Source: Zetaproteobacteria bacterium (GTDB lineage Bacteria > Pseudomonadota > Zetaproteobacteria > Mariprofundales > Mariprofundaceae). Taken from it: a stretch of DNA of 27,127 nucleotides. A program made the translations under genes and the position numbers. Position 1 is the first letter of the stretch. Each line of letters opens with the position of its first letter. Location: assembly GCA_021545665.1 (NCBI GenBank), contig JAJRTX010000030.1:1-27127 (forward strand), in the 5' to 3' direction. This document shows, one piece after another, positions 1 to 9,534 of this stretch. The notes under the pieces are model-generated. The model did no database searches. It worked only from the letters and a program-made list of their open reading frames with translations, and was not told where the DNA came from.

Positions 1-60
1 AAAGAGTACATCAAAAATCAGAAGCCACCGCATCCGGATGATGACTTTGAAGTGGTGTAG
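1..60 (+). CDS. tnpA: IS200/IS605-like transposase TnpA, C-terminal end (partial)
   Basis: Twenty codons are open from the window edge to a TAG at 58-60 and encode KEYIKNQKPPHPDDDFEVV. A YIxxQ helix followed by an acidic tail (DDDFxV) is typical of the C-terminus of IS200-type Y1 transposases, which cut and join single-stranded DNA at hairpin ends. Downstream of the stop are palindromes of the right-end type, which supports the call. Only the tail is present, so the catalytic HUH motif and tyrosine cannot be checked. Confidence 0.55.
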   Translation, partial: KEYIKNQKPPHPDDDFEVV

Positions 61-132
61 TCAGTCGGCCGGATGGCCGACCAATCACCGGCTTCTAGCC
101 GTAAAAGGAAGCCACCGGCTTTTAGCCGGTGG
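1..132 (+). mobile_element. IS200/IS605-like element, right part with terminal hairpins
   Basis: After the tnpA stop come three palindromes. GTCGGCC/GGCCGAC is at 64-81 with a 4-nt loop. CGGCT/AGCCG is at 89-101. CCACCGGCT-ttt-AGCCGGTGG is at 112-132, a perfect 9-bp stem. The last is the likely right-end hairpin recognised by TnpA, because an almost identical hairpin (ACCGGCT-ttg-AGCCGGT) lies at 27016-27032 in front of another tnpA start. The exact boundary, expected a few bases beyond 132, cannot be fixed because these elements make no target-site duplication. Confidence 0.55.
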
Positions 133-182
133 TCGTTCACTTTCTGACGGGAGGGAGGGAGAAGTATGAATACTCTGCTGAT

Positions 183-500
183 TTAGCGCCCGTACTCTCT
201 TTCTACTTTGCTGATTCTGATTTTGAAATCAGCATACCATTGGCTCCGGCCATATTTCTGAGCAACAAGATGTTCAGAGTCCTGTTTCCAGTGACTGATT
301 GCCTCCAGATTGCTCCAGTAAGATACTGTAATGCCAATATTCTGTCTGACTGACTCAACCCCAAGAAACCCTGGTTGCTGTGTTGCAAGCTCCATCATTC
401 TGCCTGCCATTTTACTATAGCCATCATCAGCTTCTGTTAGAATGCTGGTAAAAATCACAGCGTAATATGGCGGTTTTGGAGTGTTTGCAATTTCAGTCAT
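183..500 (-). CDS. Antibiotic biosynthesis monooxygenase (ABM)-domain protein
   Basis: This 105-residue protein has the dimeric ferredoxin-like ABM fold signature: YYAVIFTS near residue 12, an alpha-helical middle with QPGFLGVESVR (about 43-53), and a second strand pair with the family's YWSNLEAISHWKQDSEHL (about 61-78). Such small proteins include haem-degrading and quinol monooxygenases, but most act on unknown substrates. The ATG at 498-500 follows a GGAG Shine-Dalgarno. It lies 41 bp after the PhnA-like gene on the same strand and could be the last gene of the gltBD unit. No clear terminator follows except the IS hairpin at 112-132. The specific reaction is unknown. Confidence 0.8.
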   Translation of the reverse strand: MTEIANTPKPPYYAVIFTSILTEADDGYSKMAGRMMELATQQPGFLGVESVRQNIGITVSYWSNLEAISHWKQDSEHLVAQKYGRSQWYADFKIRISKVEREYGR

Positions 501-541
501 TCTTTATTTCTCCGTTAAACTTTTAAAGTAAGCGTTGTTGA

Positions 542-751
542 TTACGCTTTTTTGAAGAAACAGGTTTTCAGGACGAGAGTGGCTTTGCCGATACGACATT
601 CTATTTGTTCATCTTTGGAGGTTAGGCGGATGTTTTTGATGACAGTGCCACGCTTCAGGGTTTTGGACATACCTTTGACTTTCAGGTCTTTGGTTGGCAT
701 GACTGAGTCACCATCTTGAAGCTCGGTACCATTGGAATCCTTAGCGGTCAT
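542..751 (-). CDS. Small PhnA/YjdM-like domain protein
   Basis: The 69-residue product (MTAKDSNGTELQDGDSV..., ending LVLKTCFFKKA) matches the C-terminal SH3-like PhnA/YjdM domain, including the DSNGTxLxDGDSV start, the KDLKVKG core and the LKTxFxKK ending. The N-terminal zinc ribbon of full-length YjdM is absent, a short form common in bacteria. Despite the old name 'alkylphosphonate utilisation', no role in phosphonate metabolism is established for this domain. It starts 15 bp after the gltD stop behind a strong AAAGGAG, so it is probably cotranscribed with gltBD. Confidence 0.8.
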   Translation of the reverse strand: MTAKDSNGTELQDGDSVMPTKDLKVKGMSKTLKRGTVIKNIRLTSKDEQIECRIGKATLVLKTCFFKKA

Positions 752-766
752 ATTTTTCTCCTTTAA

Positions 767-2203
767 TCAGCGAGGCAGGGTAGTTGAACCCATCAGGAAT
801 TCGTCGACAGCGCGGGCGCATTGGCGGCCTTCGCGGATAGCCCAGACAACAAGCGACTGACCGCGACGCATGTCACCGGCGGCAAATACCTTATCGATAT
901 TGGTGCGGTAGTCCTGATCATTGGCTGAGACATTACCCTTATCATTTTTTTCAACAGTCAGTTCTTTGAGCAGGCCTTCATGCATAGGGTGCACAAACCC
1001 CATAGCCAGTGTAATCAGGTCAGCTGGCAGCTCAAATTCAGAACCTTCAACCTCATTCAGTCTCCACTGTCCAGCTTCCTGCTCCCATTTTACACGGACA
1101 CATTCAATGGCTTTGACATGGCCATTTTCATCACCAATGAAACGTTTGGTGGAAACTTCCCAGTCGCGATCACAACCTTCTTCTTGCGATGTCGACGTAC
1201 GCATTTTCATTGGCCAGTTCGGCCAGGTTGTCAGTTTGTCCGGTTCATCCACTGGTCTGGGAAGAATTTCTAATTGGGTGATTGACTCAGCACCATGGCG
1301 AGCTGATGTGCCAATGCAGTCTGAGCCGGTATCGCCGCCTCCGATAACAACCACATGTTTGCCTGCAGCTGATACAAAATCATCTTCAGCAATTTCATCA
1401 CCAAGTACGCGTTTGGTATTCTTGCTAAGGAACTCCATGGCAAAATGGATGCCATCCAGTTCACGACCTGGCACGGAAAGGTCACGCGGTTTCTCAGAGC
1501 CACCAGTGAGCACGAGAGCATCGAATCTATTGAGTAAATCCTTAGCCGAAATGTTGCCGCCAATATTTGAATTTACCCGAAATTCAACACCTTCAGTACG
1601 CATCTGGGCAAGCCTGCGATCAATAATTGATTTATCGAATTTGAAATTCGGAATGCCATAACGCATCAAGCCGCCAATGCGGTTGTTTTTCTCAAACAGC
1701 ACGACATCGTGACCAACCCGCGCAAGTTGCTGGGCACAGGCAAGGCCTGCCGGTCCCGAGCCTATAACTGCAATGCGTTTACCTGTTTTCTGTTCGGTAA
1801 CCTGGGGGATAACCCAGCCCTCTTCCCAGCCTTTTTCAACAATTGCCAATTCCAGGTTTTTAATGGTAACAGGTTGATCTATGAGATTCACAGTACAGCC
1901 TTCTTCACAAGGGGCAGGACATACGCGACCAGTAAATTCCGGGAAGTTATTGGTTGAATGCAATATATCCAGCGCATCGCGCCAGCGGCCTTTATAGACG
2001 GCATCATTCCAGTCTGGAATAATGTTGTTGATAGGACAGCTATTGTGGCAAAACGGGATGCCACAATCCATACACCGGGCAGCCTGTGTACTCATATCAT
2101 CAGGTAATTTGGAGAATTCCCGGAAATGTATAATGCGGTCAGCAACAGGCGCATAGCTCAGGTTCTCGCGGGCATATTCTTTGAATCCAGTGGGTTTACC
2201 CAT
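767..2203 (-). CDS. gltD: Glutamate synthase (NADPH) small subunit GltD
   Basis: GltD passes electrons from NADPH through FAD and two 4Fe-4S clusters to GltB, which makes two glutamates from glutamine and 2-oxoglutarate in the cytoplasm. The protein shows the N-terminal cysteine arrays ([14 protein letters not shown] and CPAPCEEGC), an FAD-binding [10 protein letters not shown] loop, the NADPH-binding GGGDTGSDC loop and the C-terminal [20 protein letters not shown] chose the ATG at 2201-2203 ([10 protein letters not shown]). It matches the family N-terminus, has GAGGAG about 8 nt upstream, and overlaps the gltB stop in ATGGGTAA. An in-frame start seven codons earlier (2224) is possible but less likely. 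Length is 478 residues, normal for the family. Confidence 0.96.
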   Translation of the reverse strand: MGKPTGFKEYARENLSYAPVADRIIHFREFSKLPDDMSTQAARCMDCGIPFCHNSCPINNIIPDWNDAVYKGRWRDALDILHSTNNFPEFTGRVCPAPCEEGCTVNLIDQPVTIKNLELAIVEKGWEEGWVIPQVTEQKTGKRIAVIGSGPAGLACAQQLARVGHDVVLFEKNNRIGGLMRYGIPNFKFDKSIIDRRLAQMRTEGVEFRVNSNIGGNISAKDLLNRFDALVLTGGSEKPRDLSVPGRELDGIHFAMEFLSKNTKRVLGDEIAEDDFVSAAGKHVVVIGGGDTGSDCIGTSARHGAESITQLEILPRPVDEPDKLTTWPNWPMKMRTSTSQEEGCDRDWEVSTKRFIGDENGHVKAIECVRVKWEQEAGQWRLNEVEGSEFELPADLITLAMGFVHPMHEGLLKELTVEKNDKGNVSANDQDYRTNIDKVFAAGDMRRGQSLVVWAIREGRQCARAVDEFLMGSTTLPR

Positions 2204-5200
2204 GTGTATGCTCCTCTGCGGCAATCTTTTCAGCCTCCATTTCGGCTAGCGCACGGCGGTATTCCACCGGCATTACTTTGACAAACTTGCTTAGATTTTC
2301 ATCCCAATTATCAAGAATTTCCCGGCCTACTGCTGAGTTGGTATAATGTACATGTCGGGAAATAAGGGTATGCAGAATTTTTCTGTCATTCTGGTTCAGG
2401 GCATATTCGATATTAACGCGCCCGTGTGTTTCCAGATCTGCCCCCTGGTGATCCAGTTCTTCCAACGCTTCAGATTCAGAAGCGATAGGTTCAAGATCAA
2501 CCTGAGCCATATTGCAGCAGTTTTCAAAATTATTGCCAGCATCAAATATATAGGCAATGCCACCGGACATGCCAGCTGCAAAATTACGACCGGTCTGTCC
2601 CAATACAACCACTGTGCCACCAGTCATATATTCGCAACCATGATCGCCAACACCTTCGACTACAGCTATGGCACCTGAGTTTCTAACAGCAAAACGTTCA
2701 CCAGCCACGCCTCGGAAATAACATTCACCGGCAATGGCTCCAAACAGTACCGTATTGCCAACAATGATATTTTCTTCAGCAACAATATTGGAATCTTCAG
2801 GTGGATAAATAGCAATGCGACCGCCTGATAATCCCTTTCCTACGTAATCATTGGCTTCACCGGCCAGGTCAATACTGATGCCCGCTGCCAGCCACGCACC
2901 CAGCGACTGGCCTGCAGTACCTTTAGCTTTGATGGCGATGGTGTCTGCTGTGAGGCCTGAATGGCCATAACGCTTGGCTACTTCACCGGAAAGCATGGTT
3001 CCGAAACTACGATCCACATTACAAATTGGCATTTCTATCTGAACAGGAGTTTTATTTTCCAGTGCCGGTTGAGCTGCTTTAATCAGTTTATTATCAATGA
3101 CTCTATCCAGCTTGTGATCCTGTGTCTCACAGTGGTAAATCGCTGTGCCATTCGCTTCTGCCTGCCGCAGCACAGGGGATAAATCCAAACCCTGAGATTT
3201 CCAGTGCTTGATCGCATCATTGGCATCGAGCATGTCAGCACGACCGATCATTTCATTAAAGCTTCTGAAACCCAGGTCAGCCATAATTTCCCGCACTTCT
3301 TCTGCTACATACATGAAATAGTTGATCACATCTTCCGGTTTGCCTACAAAGTTCTTACGCAATTCCGGATCCTGCGTAGCTACACCTACGGGGCAGGTAT
3401 TCAAATGGCATTTGCGCATCATGATGCAACCTTCAGCTATCAGGGCAATGGTGCCGAAAGCAATTTCATCAGCGCCAAGCAGGGCGGCAATAACCACGTC
3501 GCGGCCAGTACGCATCTGGCCATCCGCCTGCAGTATAGTTCGGCCACGTAAACGATTCAGTACCAGTGTCTGTTGTGTCTCAGCCAGTCCTAGTTCCCAT
3601 GGTGTACCAGCGTGTTTGATAGATGTCAGCGGTGATGCGCCCGTACCACCGTCATGGCCGGCAATCACCACATGATCGGCATGCGCCTTGACAACCCCCG
3701 CAGCAATGGTTCCAACGCCAATCTCGGAAACAAGTTTAACACTGATATCGGCTTTCGGGTTGGTGTTTTTCAAATCAAAAATTAACTGCGCCAGATCTTC
3801 AATAGAATAAATGTCATGGTGCGGTGGTGGAGAAATCAGCCCCACACCCGGCGTGGAGTGGCGAACGCGGGCAATACGTTTATCCACCTTGTGACCGGGC
3901 AATTGCCCACCTTCACCGGGTTTGGCGCCCTGTGCCATTTTGATCTGGATTTGGTCTGCATTGGACAGATACTCAGTGGTAACACCGAAACGGCCGGAGG
4001 CGACCTGTTTGATAGCTGAGCGCATAGAATCGCCATTTACCATTTTACTGAAACGACCAGGTTCTTCGCCACCTTCACCGGTATTTGATTTGCCACCCAG
4101 ACGGTTCATGGCAATGGCCAGTGTGCTGTGTGCTTCATGTGAAATCGATCCGAAACTCATGGCACCGGTGGCAAAGCGTTTAACTATGGCAGTGGCAGGT
4201 TCCACTTCGTTCAGAGGTACAGCCGCTGCATTTTTAAAACTGAACAAACCACGCAGTGTTTTCAATCTACCTGCCTGATTATTGATCGAATCAGCATATT
4301 CCTTATAAATTGAGTAGTTGGATGTACGAACTGCATGTTGCAATTTGGCAACATTTTCAGGTGATAAGGTATGTTCATCACCACGGACGCGCCAAGCATA
4401 TTCGCCACCGACATCCAGTGCGTTTTTATAAACCATTACACCACGGAAGGCATCCAAATGACGCTGGGCGGCTTCTTCTGCGACCTCTGCCAGCCCGGCA
4501 CCTTCGATTTGGGTGGGTGTGCCAGTAAAATATCTTTTGATGAATGCACTGGACAGGCCAATGGCTTCAAAGATTTGCGAACCACAGTAGGACTGGTAAG
4601 TGGAAATACCCATTTTAGACATAACCTTGAACAGACCTTTTCCTATAGCTTTAATGTAGCGGCTTTCAATCTCTTTATTTGTCAGATCATCTGGCAGCAT
4701 GCCCTGGCGTTTCATATCTACCAGTGTTTCAAAAGCCAGATAGGGATTGATCGCTTCAGCACCAAAGCCGGCCAGGCAACAGAAATGATGCACTTCCCGG
4801 GCTGAACCCGTTTCAACAACCAGCCCCGTTTCGGTACGCAAGCCCTGACGGATCAAATGATGATGAACTGCACTGGTAGCCAGTAGTGCCGGAATGGCAA
4901 TATGATTCTCATTCATTGCACGGTCAGACAGAATAATTATATTATAACGGTCACGAACAGCTTGTTCAGCTTGTTTGCACAAACTTTCAATAGCTCTTTC
5001 CATGCCTCCCGCACCATGATCGGCAGCGTAACAGGAAGACAGGATTATGGTGCGGAAACGGTTGTCTGTGTACTGGTCGATATGACGCATTTTCTCCAGA
5101 TCGACATTGGTCAGGATGGGTTGGTGAACTTCCAGTCGGAGCTGCGGTTCACCTTCATCCATGGCCAGAAGATTAGGTCTGGGGCCTATGATTGAAGTCA

Positions 5201-6851
5201 GGCTCATGACCATTTCTTCACGGATAGGGTCAATTGGCGGATTGGTTACCTGAGCAAATAACTGGCGGAAATAGTTGTACAGGGGTTTGGCACGATTAGA
5301 TAATACAGCAAGCGGGGAGTCATTGCCCATTGAGCCCGTGCCTTCCTGCCCTGATACGGCCATTGGCGCCATCAGGAATTTCAGATCTTCCTGAGTATAA
5401 CCGAAGGACTGCTGTCTGTGTAACATGGTACTATGATCAGGTGCCAGCGGAGCAACTTCTTCCGGCAGTGATTCCAGCTGGATACGGGTCTTAGCCAGCC
5501 ACTCCTGATAAGGCCTGGCATTGGCCAGTTCATTCTTGATTTCCTCGTCATCAATAATGCGGCCTGCCTCAAGGTCAATGAGCAGCATTTTACCTGGTTG
5601 CAAACGCCATTTTCTAATTATATTTTTCTCGGGTATGTCCAGTACACCCATTTCAGAAGCACCCATTACCAGATCATCATCAGTTACCAGATAGCGGGCG
5701 GGACGCAGGCCATTCCGGTCCAGCGTGGCGCCAATTTGACGGCCATCGGTAAAGGCAATGGCGGCCGGCCCATCCCATGGCTCCATCAGGGCAGCATAAT
5801 GTTCGTAAAATGCTTTGCGTTTTTCATCCATTAGCGTATTGCCGGACCAGGCCTCCGGAATCATCAGCATGGCTGCATGAGCCAGGCTGTAACCAGCGGC
5901 AACCAGAAATTCCAGCACATTGTCAAAGCTGGCAGTATCAGAATGATTGGCTCCAATGACTGGCCACAACTTTTGCAGATCATCACCAAGAACAGGCGAT
6001 TGCATGGACTGGCGTCGTGCATTCATCCAGTTAACGTTGCCGCGCACTGTGTTGATTTCGCCATTATGCGCGATCATGCGGAAGGGGTGTGCCAATTCCC
6101 AGGATGGAAAAGTATTGGTTGAAAAACGCTGATGCACCAGTGCCAGCGCGCTGGTCACTCGTACATCATTCAGATCCTCATAATAAGCAGCCAGCTGATG
6201 TGAAAGGAACATGCCTTTATATACAATGGTGCGGCAGGACATAGAGGGAGTGTAAAATTTGACTGCATCCTGCAATGCCAGTCCATTGATGCGGTGACTG
6301 ATAACTTTTCGCATGACAAACAGCTTGCGTTCAAAGCTGTCCTGGTCTGCACAGTGTTCGCCACGGGCAATAAATACCTGACGAACAACAGGTTCACAAC
6401 TGGTTACGCTGTCGGGCAGATCGGCGCGCACGGCATCAACAGGCACATCACGCCAGCCCAGCAACTGATGACCTTCTTCGGCGAGCGTCAATTCAACAAT
6501 ATACTGGCATTTCAAGCGATCATTTTTATCCTGAGGGAAGAACATCATGCCAACGCCATATTCGCCTTCTTCTGGCAATTCAAAACCAAGATCAGCGGTT
6601 ACAGACTGGAAAAAAACATGTGGAATCTGTAGCAGAATGCCGGCACCGTCGCCTTCACGGTGATCTGCTCCGGAAGCACCCCGGTGGGTGAGGCGTACAA
6701 GAATTTCCAGGCCTTTTTCAACAATGTCATGACTTTTCTTATTTTTAATTTGTGCCACAAAACCAACACCACAGGCATCATGCTCATGCTGAGGATCGTA
6801 GAGCCCCTGTTTTCCAGGGCGCTGCTTCATTATTGGTTGCGACTGACTCAT
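2196..6851 (-). CDS. gltB: Glutamate synthase (NADPH) large subunit GltB
   Basis: This 1551-residue protein is a complete GOGAT large subunit. A short propeptide precedes Cys27 ([10 protein letters not shown]), the N-terminal nucleophile of the class II glutaminase domain (about 27-430). The central domain and the FMN-binding synthase barrel follow, the latter with [16 protein letters not shown] and [10 protein letters not shown] motifs. The 3Fe-4S ligands lie in [13 protein letters not shown]. The C-terminal GXGXG beta-helix ([27 protein letters not shown]) closes the protein. It acts with GltD, whose start overlaps its stop. A 7-bp inverted repeat about 70 bp upstream may be regulatory. No internal stop or deletion is seen. 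Confidence 0.97.
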   Translation of the reverse strand: MSQSQPIMKQRPGKQGLYDPQHEHDACGVGFVAQIKNKKSHDIVEKGLEILVRLTHRGASGADHREGDGAGILLQIPHVFFQSVTADLGFELPEEGEYGVGMMFFPQDKNDRLKCQYIVELTLAEEGHQLLGWRDVPVDAVRADLPDSVTSCEPVVRQVFIARGEHCADQDSFERKLFVMRKVISHRINGLALQDAVKFYTPSMSCRTIVYKGMFLSHQLAAYYEDLNDVRVTSALALVHQRFSTNTFPSWELAHPFRMIAHNGEINTVRGNVNWMNARRQSMQSPVLGDDLQKLWPVIGANHSDTASFDNVLEFLVAAGYSLAHAAMLMIPEAWSGNTLMDEKRKAFYEHYAALMEPWDGPAAIAFTDGRQIGATLDRNGLRPARYLVTDDDLVMGASEMGVLDIPEKNIIRKWRLQPGKMLLIDLEAGRIIDDEEIKNELANARPYQEWLAKTRIQLESLPEEVAPLAPDHSTMLHRQQSFGYTQEDLKFLMAPMAVSGQEGTGSMGNDSPLAVLSNRAKPLYNYFRQLFAQVTNPPIDPIREEMVMSLTSIIGPRPNLLAMDEGEPQLRLEVHQPILTNVDLEKMRHIDQYTDNRFRTIILSSCYAADHGAGGMERAIESLCKQAEQAVRDRYNIIILSDRAMNENHIAIPALLATSAVHHHLIRQGLRTETGLVVETGSAREVHHFCCLAGFGAEAINPYLAFETLVDMKRQGMLPDDLTNKEIESRYIKAIGKGLFKVMSKMGISTYQSYCGSQIFEAIGLSSAFIKRYFTGTPTQIEGAGLAEVAEEAAQRHLDAFRGVMVYKNALDVGGEYAWRVRGDEHTLSPENVAKLQHAVRTSNYSIYKEYADSINNQAGRLKTLRGLFSFKNAAAVPLNEVEPATAIVKRFATGAMSFGSISHEAHSTLAIAMNRLGGKSNTGEGGEEPGRFSKMVNGDSMRSAIKQVASGRFGVTTEYLSNADQIQIKMAQGAKPGEGGQLPGHKVDKRIARVRHSTPGVGLISPPPHHDIYSIEDLAQLIFDLKNTNPKADISVKLVSEIGVGTIAAGVVKAHADHVVIAGHDGGTGASPLTSIKHAGTPWELGLAETQQTLVLNRLRGRTILQADGQMRTGRDVVIAALLGADEIAFGTIALIAEGCIMMRKCHLNTCPVGVATQDPELRKNFVGKPEDVINYFMYVAEEVREIMADLGFRSFNEMIGRADMLDANDAIKHWKSQGLDLSPVLRQAEANGTAIYHCETQDHKLDRVIDNKLIKAAQPALENKTPVQIEMPICNVDRSFGTMLSGEVAKRYGHSGLTADTIAIKAKGTAGQSLGAWLAAGISIDLAGEANDYVGKGLSGGRIAIYPPEDSNIVAEENIIVGNTVLFGAIAGECYFRGVAGERFAVRNSGAIAVVEGVGDHGCEYMTGGTVVVLGQTGRNFAAGMSGGIAYIFDAGNNFENCCNMAQVDLEPIASESEALEELDHQGADLETHGRVNIEYALNQNDRKILHTLISRHVHYTNSAVGREILDNWDENLSKFVKVMPVEYRRALAEMEAEKIAAEEHTHG

Positions 6852-6920
6852 TCTTCTACCTCACTGATAATTCAAGTTGATCATGGCGATTCCAAATGTC
6901 TGATATTGATTGCCAATAGA

Positions 6921-6942
6921 CATCTGAATAATTTCTCAGATG
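6921..6942. promoter_or_regulatory. Inverted repeat upstream of gltB
   Basis: CATCTGA (6921-6927) and TCAGATG (6936-6942) form a perfect 7-bp inverted repeat with an 8-nt spacer, about 70 bp upstream of the gltB start. It could be an operator or an RNA hairpin in the leader. No convincing -35/-10 pair could be placed beside it. The rest of the 200-bp gap (6852-7051) shows nothing I can identify. Confidence 0.25.
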
Positions 6943-7051
6943 CCATCCGATGATGCAAAAAAGGTTGCGCATGCTAGCGAGACCCACGTCAATTTTCCAC
7001 TATCAATACATTGGGTTATCCGGGTGATAGGCTCTTTTTTGGAATTAAAAA

Positions 7052-7825
7052 TTATGGTTTGAAGGCCTTTACCATGATACGCAAAGCCCATCGCGTGGGC
7101 ATCAGCTTCTGAATGCAATATAATAATTTATGTCGCCAGCCTGGTACACAGTAACCGCCACCACCTTCAAGGCAGGTCAGTGATATTTGAATGAGGAGAG
7201 GGACAGAGGTTCGAAAAATGCCGCCACCTAATCCGGAAGGCATGCCGGAGACATCCCGGAAACCTGTCGGTGATGGTCCGGGCGCGAGTGTGACAACGCG
7301 TATGCGGCCATCCAGCTCGGCTCTCAATGCTTCGCTCCAATAGGTTAGTCCAGCTTTGGCCGCTGCATAAGTGCTCATATATGGCATTGCAGTTTCGCCG
7401 GCCAGAGAGGATACATTAATAATGAATCCTTTATTTTTCAGCAGTCGCGGTAGTAGTGCGTGGGTCAGGGCAATCGGCGCTTTCAGGTCGGTTTTTATGA
7501 CGTCAACCTGAGGTACAATCTCGGTTTGTTCAAAACTGCCCCAGATACCAAATCCGGCATTATTAATCAGTCCGATCAGATCTTCGCCAGAGACAGCAGT
7601 TATGAGCGTGGAAAGGCCTTCTTTTGCGTTCAGATCAGCTTCTACAATGCAGTGCCGTTCAGGGTGCTTCAAGCTGTTCAGTGTCATTTGCAGACGCACC
7701 ACATCACGCCCATGTAGAATCAGACGATAACCCAAAGGTTCTATCTGCTTGGCAAACTCAAGGCCGAAACCACCGGAAGCACCGGTGATCAGTACACTTT
7801 GTAAATCCCGATTCGAGTCAGACAT
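7052..7825 (-). CDS. Short-chain dehydrogenase/reductase (SDR) family protein
   Basis: A 257-residue classical SDR. It has the cofactor loop TGASGGFG (14-21), the NNAG motif (88-91), the catalytic serine in NVSS (about 139-140) and the catalytic pair Tyr153/Lys157 in YAAAK. HGRD at 38-41 suggests a preference for NADPH, which is inference. The C-terminus after residue 200 is rich in hydrophobic and basic residues, possibly membrane-associated as in the DltE/YqjQ-like SDRs. The substrate cannot be told. The start overlaps the stop of the upstream PHP phosphatase by 8 bp (ATGTCTGA), so the two are translationally coupled. Confidence 0.9.
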   Translation of the reverse strand: MSDSNRDLQSVLITGASGGFGLEFAKQIEPLGYRLILHGRDVVRLQMTLNSLKHPERHCIVEADLNAKEGLSTLITAVSGEDLIGLINNAGFGIWGSFEQTEIVPQVDVIKTDLKAPIALTHALLPRLLKNKGFIINVSSLAGETAMPYMSTYAAAKAGLTYWSEALRAELDGRIRVVTLAPGPSPTGFRDVSGMPSGLGGGIFRTSVPLLIQISLTCLEGGGGYCVPGWRHKLLYCIQKLMPTRWALRIMVKAFKP

Positions 7826-8642
7826 TATTAATCCCTCTCATGGTACGCTGTCGCTGCTCAAAGGTGGCGATTTCTTTGATGCCGCTGGCTTTCAGTATAT
7901 TTATACATTCTTCTGTGCCATGCCCGACATCTCCGGGAGCATGTGCATCAGAACCAAATGCAAAACTAATTCCTAATTCAGCTGCCCGGGTCACAATGCG
8001 CTGATTCGGATAGATTTCCTGCACAGGTTTGCGCAGACCAGCCGAGCTGATTTCCAAAGCAGTCCCGGCGGCCAGAACAGCCTGTAACATGGATTCTTCC
8101 GCTTCGATAATGCGGGCACTGTTCGGGGTGGGGCGGTGGTTGAATTTCTTAATCAGATCCGGATGGCCGATTGTATCGAATAAGCCGGTAGCCGCAGAAG
8201 CGGCAACCAAGTCAAAGTAGGCGACATATGCATCGTCGATATCCCAGTCATCCCATATTTTAATATAATCCGGATTATCAAAGCCCCAGTTGCCGATATA
8301 ATGTACCGAACCGATCACATAATCCCAGTGATAGGAGGCGATCATTTCTTCTACATAGGCCTCACTGCCGGGATGATAATCGACCTCCAGCCCCACTTTG
8401 ATGCTCAACTTCCCGGTAAACTCATCGCGAATCCGTTCCACTTCTTCTATATAACCAGCCATTTGTGAACGATCCATACGCCATGCTTTATCAAACCCGC
8501 CGGGCATAGGTGAGTGATCCGACATGCCGATTTCTTTTAAACCTCTGTTTACTGCTGCCCTGGCATAATCGGCAACCGAACCTGTGGCATGATTACAGCG
8601 GGGTGTGTGCATATGGTAATCGGGAAGAGGCGAGCAGGGCAT
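7818..8642 (-). CDS. hisJ: HisJ-type PHP-domain histidinol-phosphatase
   Basis: This 274-residue protein is a PHP-superfamily metal-dependent phosphoesterase. The metal ligands are visible in order: H10-x-H12 and H18 (DYHMHTPRCNH), D42-H43 (MSDHSP), E86 (GLEVDYHPG), H114 (IGSVHYIG), H160 (TIGHPDL) and D232-x-H234 (GSDAHAPGDVG). The GLEVDY and YVIGSVHYI motifs are those of the HisJ/HisK histidinol-phosphatases, which remove phosphate from L-histidinol phosphate. A general PHP phosphatase remains possible because no other his gene is nearby. The start codon at 8640-8642 is the only good ATG before HxH. It overlaps the SDR gene. Confidence 0.85.
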   Translation of the reverse strand: MPCSPLPDYHMHTPRCNHATGSVADYARAAVNRGLKEIGMSDHSPMPGGFDKAWRMDRSQMAGYIEEVERIRDEFTGKLSIKVGLEVDYHPGSEAYVEEMIASYHWDYVIGSVHYIGNWGFDNPDYIKIWDDWDIDDAYVAYFDLVAASAATGLFDTIGHPDLIKKFNHRPTPNSARIIEAEESMLQAVLAAGTALEISSAGLRKPVQEIYPNQRIVTRAAELGISFAFGSDAHAPGDVGHGTEECINILKASGIKEIATFEQRQRTMRGINNV

Positions 8643-8695
8643 GCTGCAATACTAAAGCATGAATGTTTCACTGCAATGACTGAAGAATTTATCGT

Positions 8696-8724
8696 TTGAC
8701 AGTACAGATGAAATTGCCAAACTT
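8696..8724 (+). promoter_or_regulatory. Possible tRNA-Lys promoter
   Basis: A perfect -35 TTGACA (8696-8701) is followed after 17 bp by AAACTT (8719-8724), a poor -10, then GC-rich sequence of the discriminator type before the tRNA at 8735. The spacing and distance to the tRNA suit a stable-RNA promoter. The -10 match is weak. Confidence 0.35.
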
Positions 8725-8734
8725 CGCGCCGCTT

Positions 8735-8810
8735 GCGCCTATAGCTCAGTTGGTAGAGTAGCGGCCTTTTAAGCCGTGGGCCCTTGGTTCGAGTCCAAGT
8801 GGGCGCACCA
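8735..8810 (+). tRNA. tRNA-Lys (anticodon UUU)
   Basis: A 76-nt cloverleaf. The acceptor arms GCGCCTA and TGGGCGC pair with one U.G. The D stem is GCTC/GAGT. The anticodon stem GCGGC/GCCGT encloses the loop CTTTTAA with anticodon TTT. The T arm CTTGG-TTCGAGT-CCAAG precedes discriminator A and an encoded CCA. It is transcribed alone and divergently from the PHP phosphatase gene. Confidence 0.97.
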
Positions 8811-8814
8811 TATA

Positions 8815-8850
8815 CTGAAAGGGGTCACATTTATCGTGACCCCTTTTCAG
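8815..8850. terminator. Hairpin terminator after tRNA-Lys, probably bidirectional
   Basis: CTGAAAGGGGTCAC (8815-8828) pairs with GTGACCCCTTTTCAG (8836-8850) apart from one bulged T, around a 7-nt loop. It sits between the tRNA and the convergent hemerythrin gene, so it may stop transcription from both sides. The U tract is short. Confidence 0.6.
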
Positions 8851-8879
8851 TCTTGGCTATGCGCTAACTTTGGCTATAT

Positions 8880-9347
8880 CTAGCATCTTCCAAAAACTCC
8901 GATCTTCTTGTCTTCTTCAAGATGTGAAACCAGACAGGAATGTAGAAACTCAGCGATTTCCAGTCTTTCCGTGATCCATAATTTTCGATATTCACCGCTT
9001 ATCAGTGGTCGGATATCATCAAGCTGCCTTATCAACAGGTCATGCATGCTTTTGTGCAATGCATAACCCGGACAGCCATGTGCCTGCATGATCTCTTCTT
9101 CAGTTTTGAAATGCGCTCTGGCCTGGTCTGTCAAATTTGAAAAATACTTATTAATCAGGGTCAGCGCGCTGTAGCTTAATAAATGATCATGCAATCTGTT
9201 CAGCGTGGAAAAAAGCTCCCGGTGCTGGTCATCCAGCTTATGTATGCCTACCTCGCTACGCTTATTCCAGGCGTAAAAAGATTTCACGTTGATTCTGTCC
9301 GGCTGACGACAATATTCGGGTTCAGGCAGTGCTTGCGCGTAGTTCAT
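8880..9347 (-). CDS. Hemerythrin domain protein (bacteriohemerythrin-like)
   Basis: A cytoplasmic di-iron, probably oxygen-binding, four-helix protein of 155 residues. Likely iron ligands are H42 (LDDQH), H79-x3-E83 (HFKTEEE), H98-x3-H102 (HKSMH) and H142 with D146 (HLEEDKK). The last spacing is H-x3-D, where the family normally has H-x4-D. I chose the ATG at 9345-9347 because AGGAGG lies 5 nt upstream. An adjacent ATG at 9350 is the alternative, and a longer in-frame start at 9467 would place coding sequence across the promoter. Tandem RegA-like boxes lie about 90-120 bp upstream, so oxygen- or redox-dependent expression is likely. TAG is the stop. Confidence 0.88.
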   Translation of the reverse strand: MNYAQALPEPEYCRQPDRINVKSFYAWNKRSEVGIHKLDDQHRELFSTLNRLHDHLLSYSALTLINKYFSNLTDQARAHFKTEEEIMQAHGCPGYALHKSMHDLLIRQLDDIRPLISGEYRKLWITERLEIAEFLHSCLVSHLEEDKKIGVFGRC

Positions 9348-9406
9348 CATATCCTCCTGTTTCAAAAACTTTTTGTGGTACACGCGATGCATTCCCGCGC
9401 AAGCAA

Positions 9407-9465
9407 AGGATACAGGAAAAATACAGTCGGAAAATATGGCAAGTTGTCGCATGGCATTGCCGCCC
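9407..9465 (-). promoter_or_regulatory. Hemerythrin promoter with tandem RegA/RegR-type boxes
   Basis: Two 15-bp boxes abut exactly: ATGGCAAGTTGTCGC (9436-9450) and ATGGCATTGCCGCCC (9451-9465). Each matches 12 of 15 positions of the published RegR box GNGRCRTTNNGNCGC. A possible -10, TATCCT on the minus strand (9407-9412), lies 23 bp from the first box, placing the box centre near -42. The 28 bp at 9429-9456 match 24 of 28 bases at 16710-16737 upstream of exbB. No good -35 is present, as expected for an activated promoter. Confidence 0.55.
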
Positions 9466-9534
9466 AATGGTTTGCTTGTCCCGGATTGGTAAAGATGAAG
9501 AGAGGTCGTGGGGAGATTCCATTTCTCCGCTTGC

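Noticed and set aside
921..1661. 246-codon open frame on the plus strand opposite gltD
   Set aside because: It is an antisense shadow of gltD, with Ser/Arg-rich low-information sequence and no domain.
2204..2224. Earlier gltD start at 2224
   Set aside because: MGKPTGF at 2203 is the family N-terminus and has GAGGAG upstream.
9348..9467. Longer hemerythrin start at 9467
   Set aside because: It has no good ribosome site, adds residues outside the family domain, and would run coding sequence through the conserved promoter boxes. ATG at 9347 has AGGAGG at good spacing.
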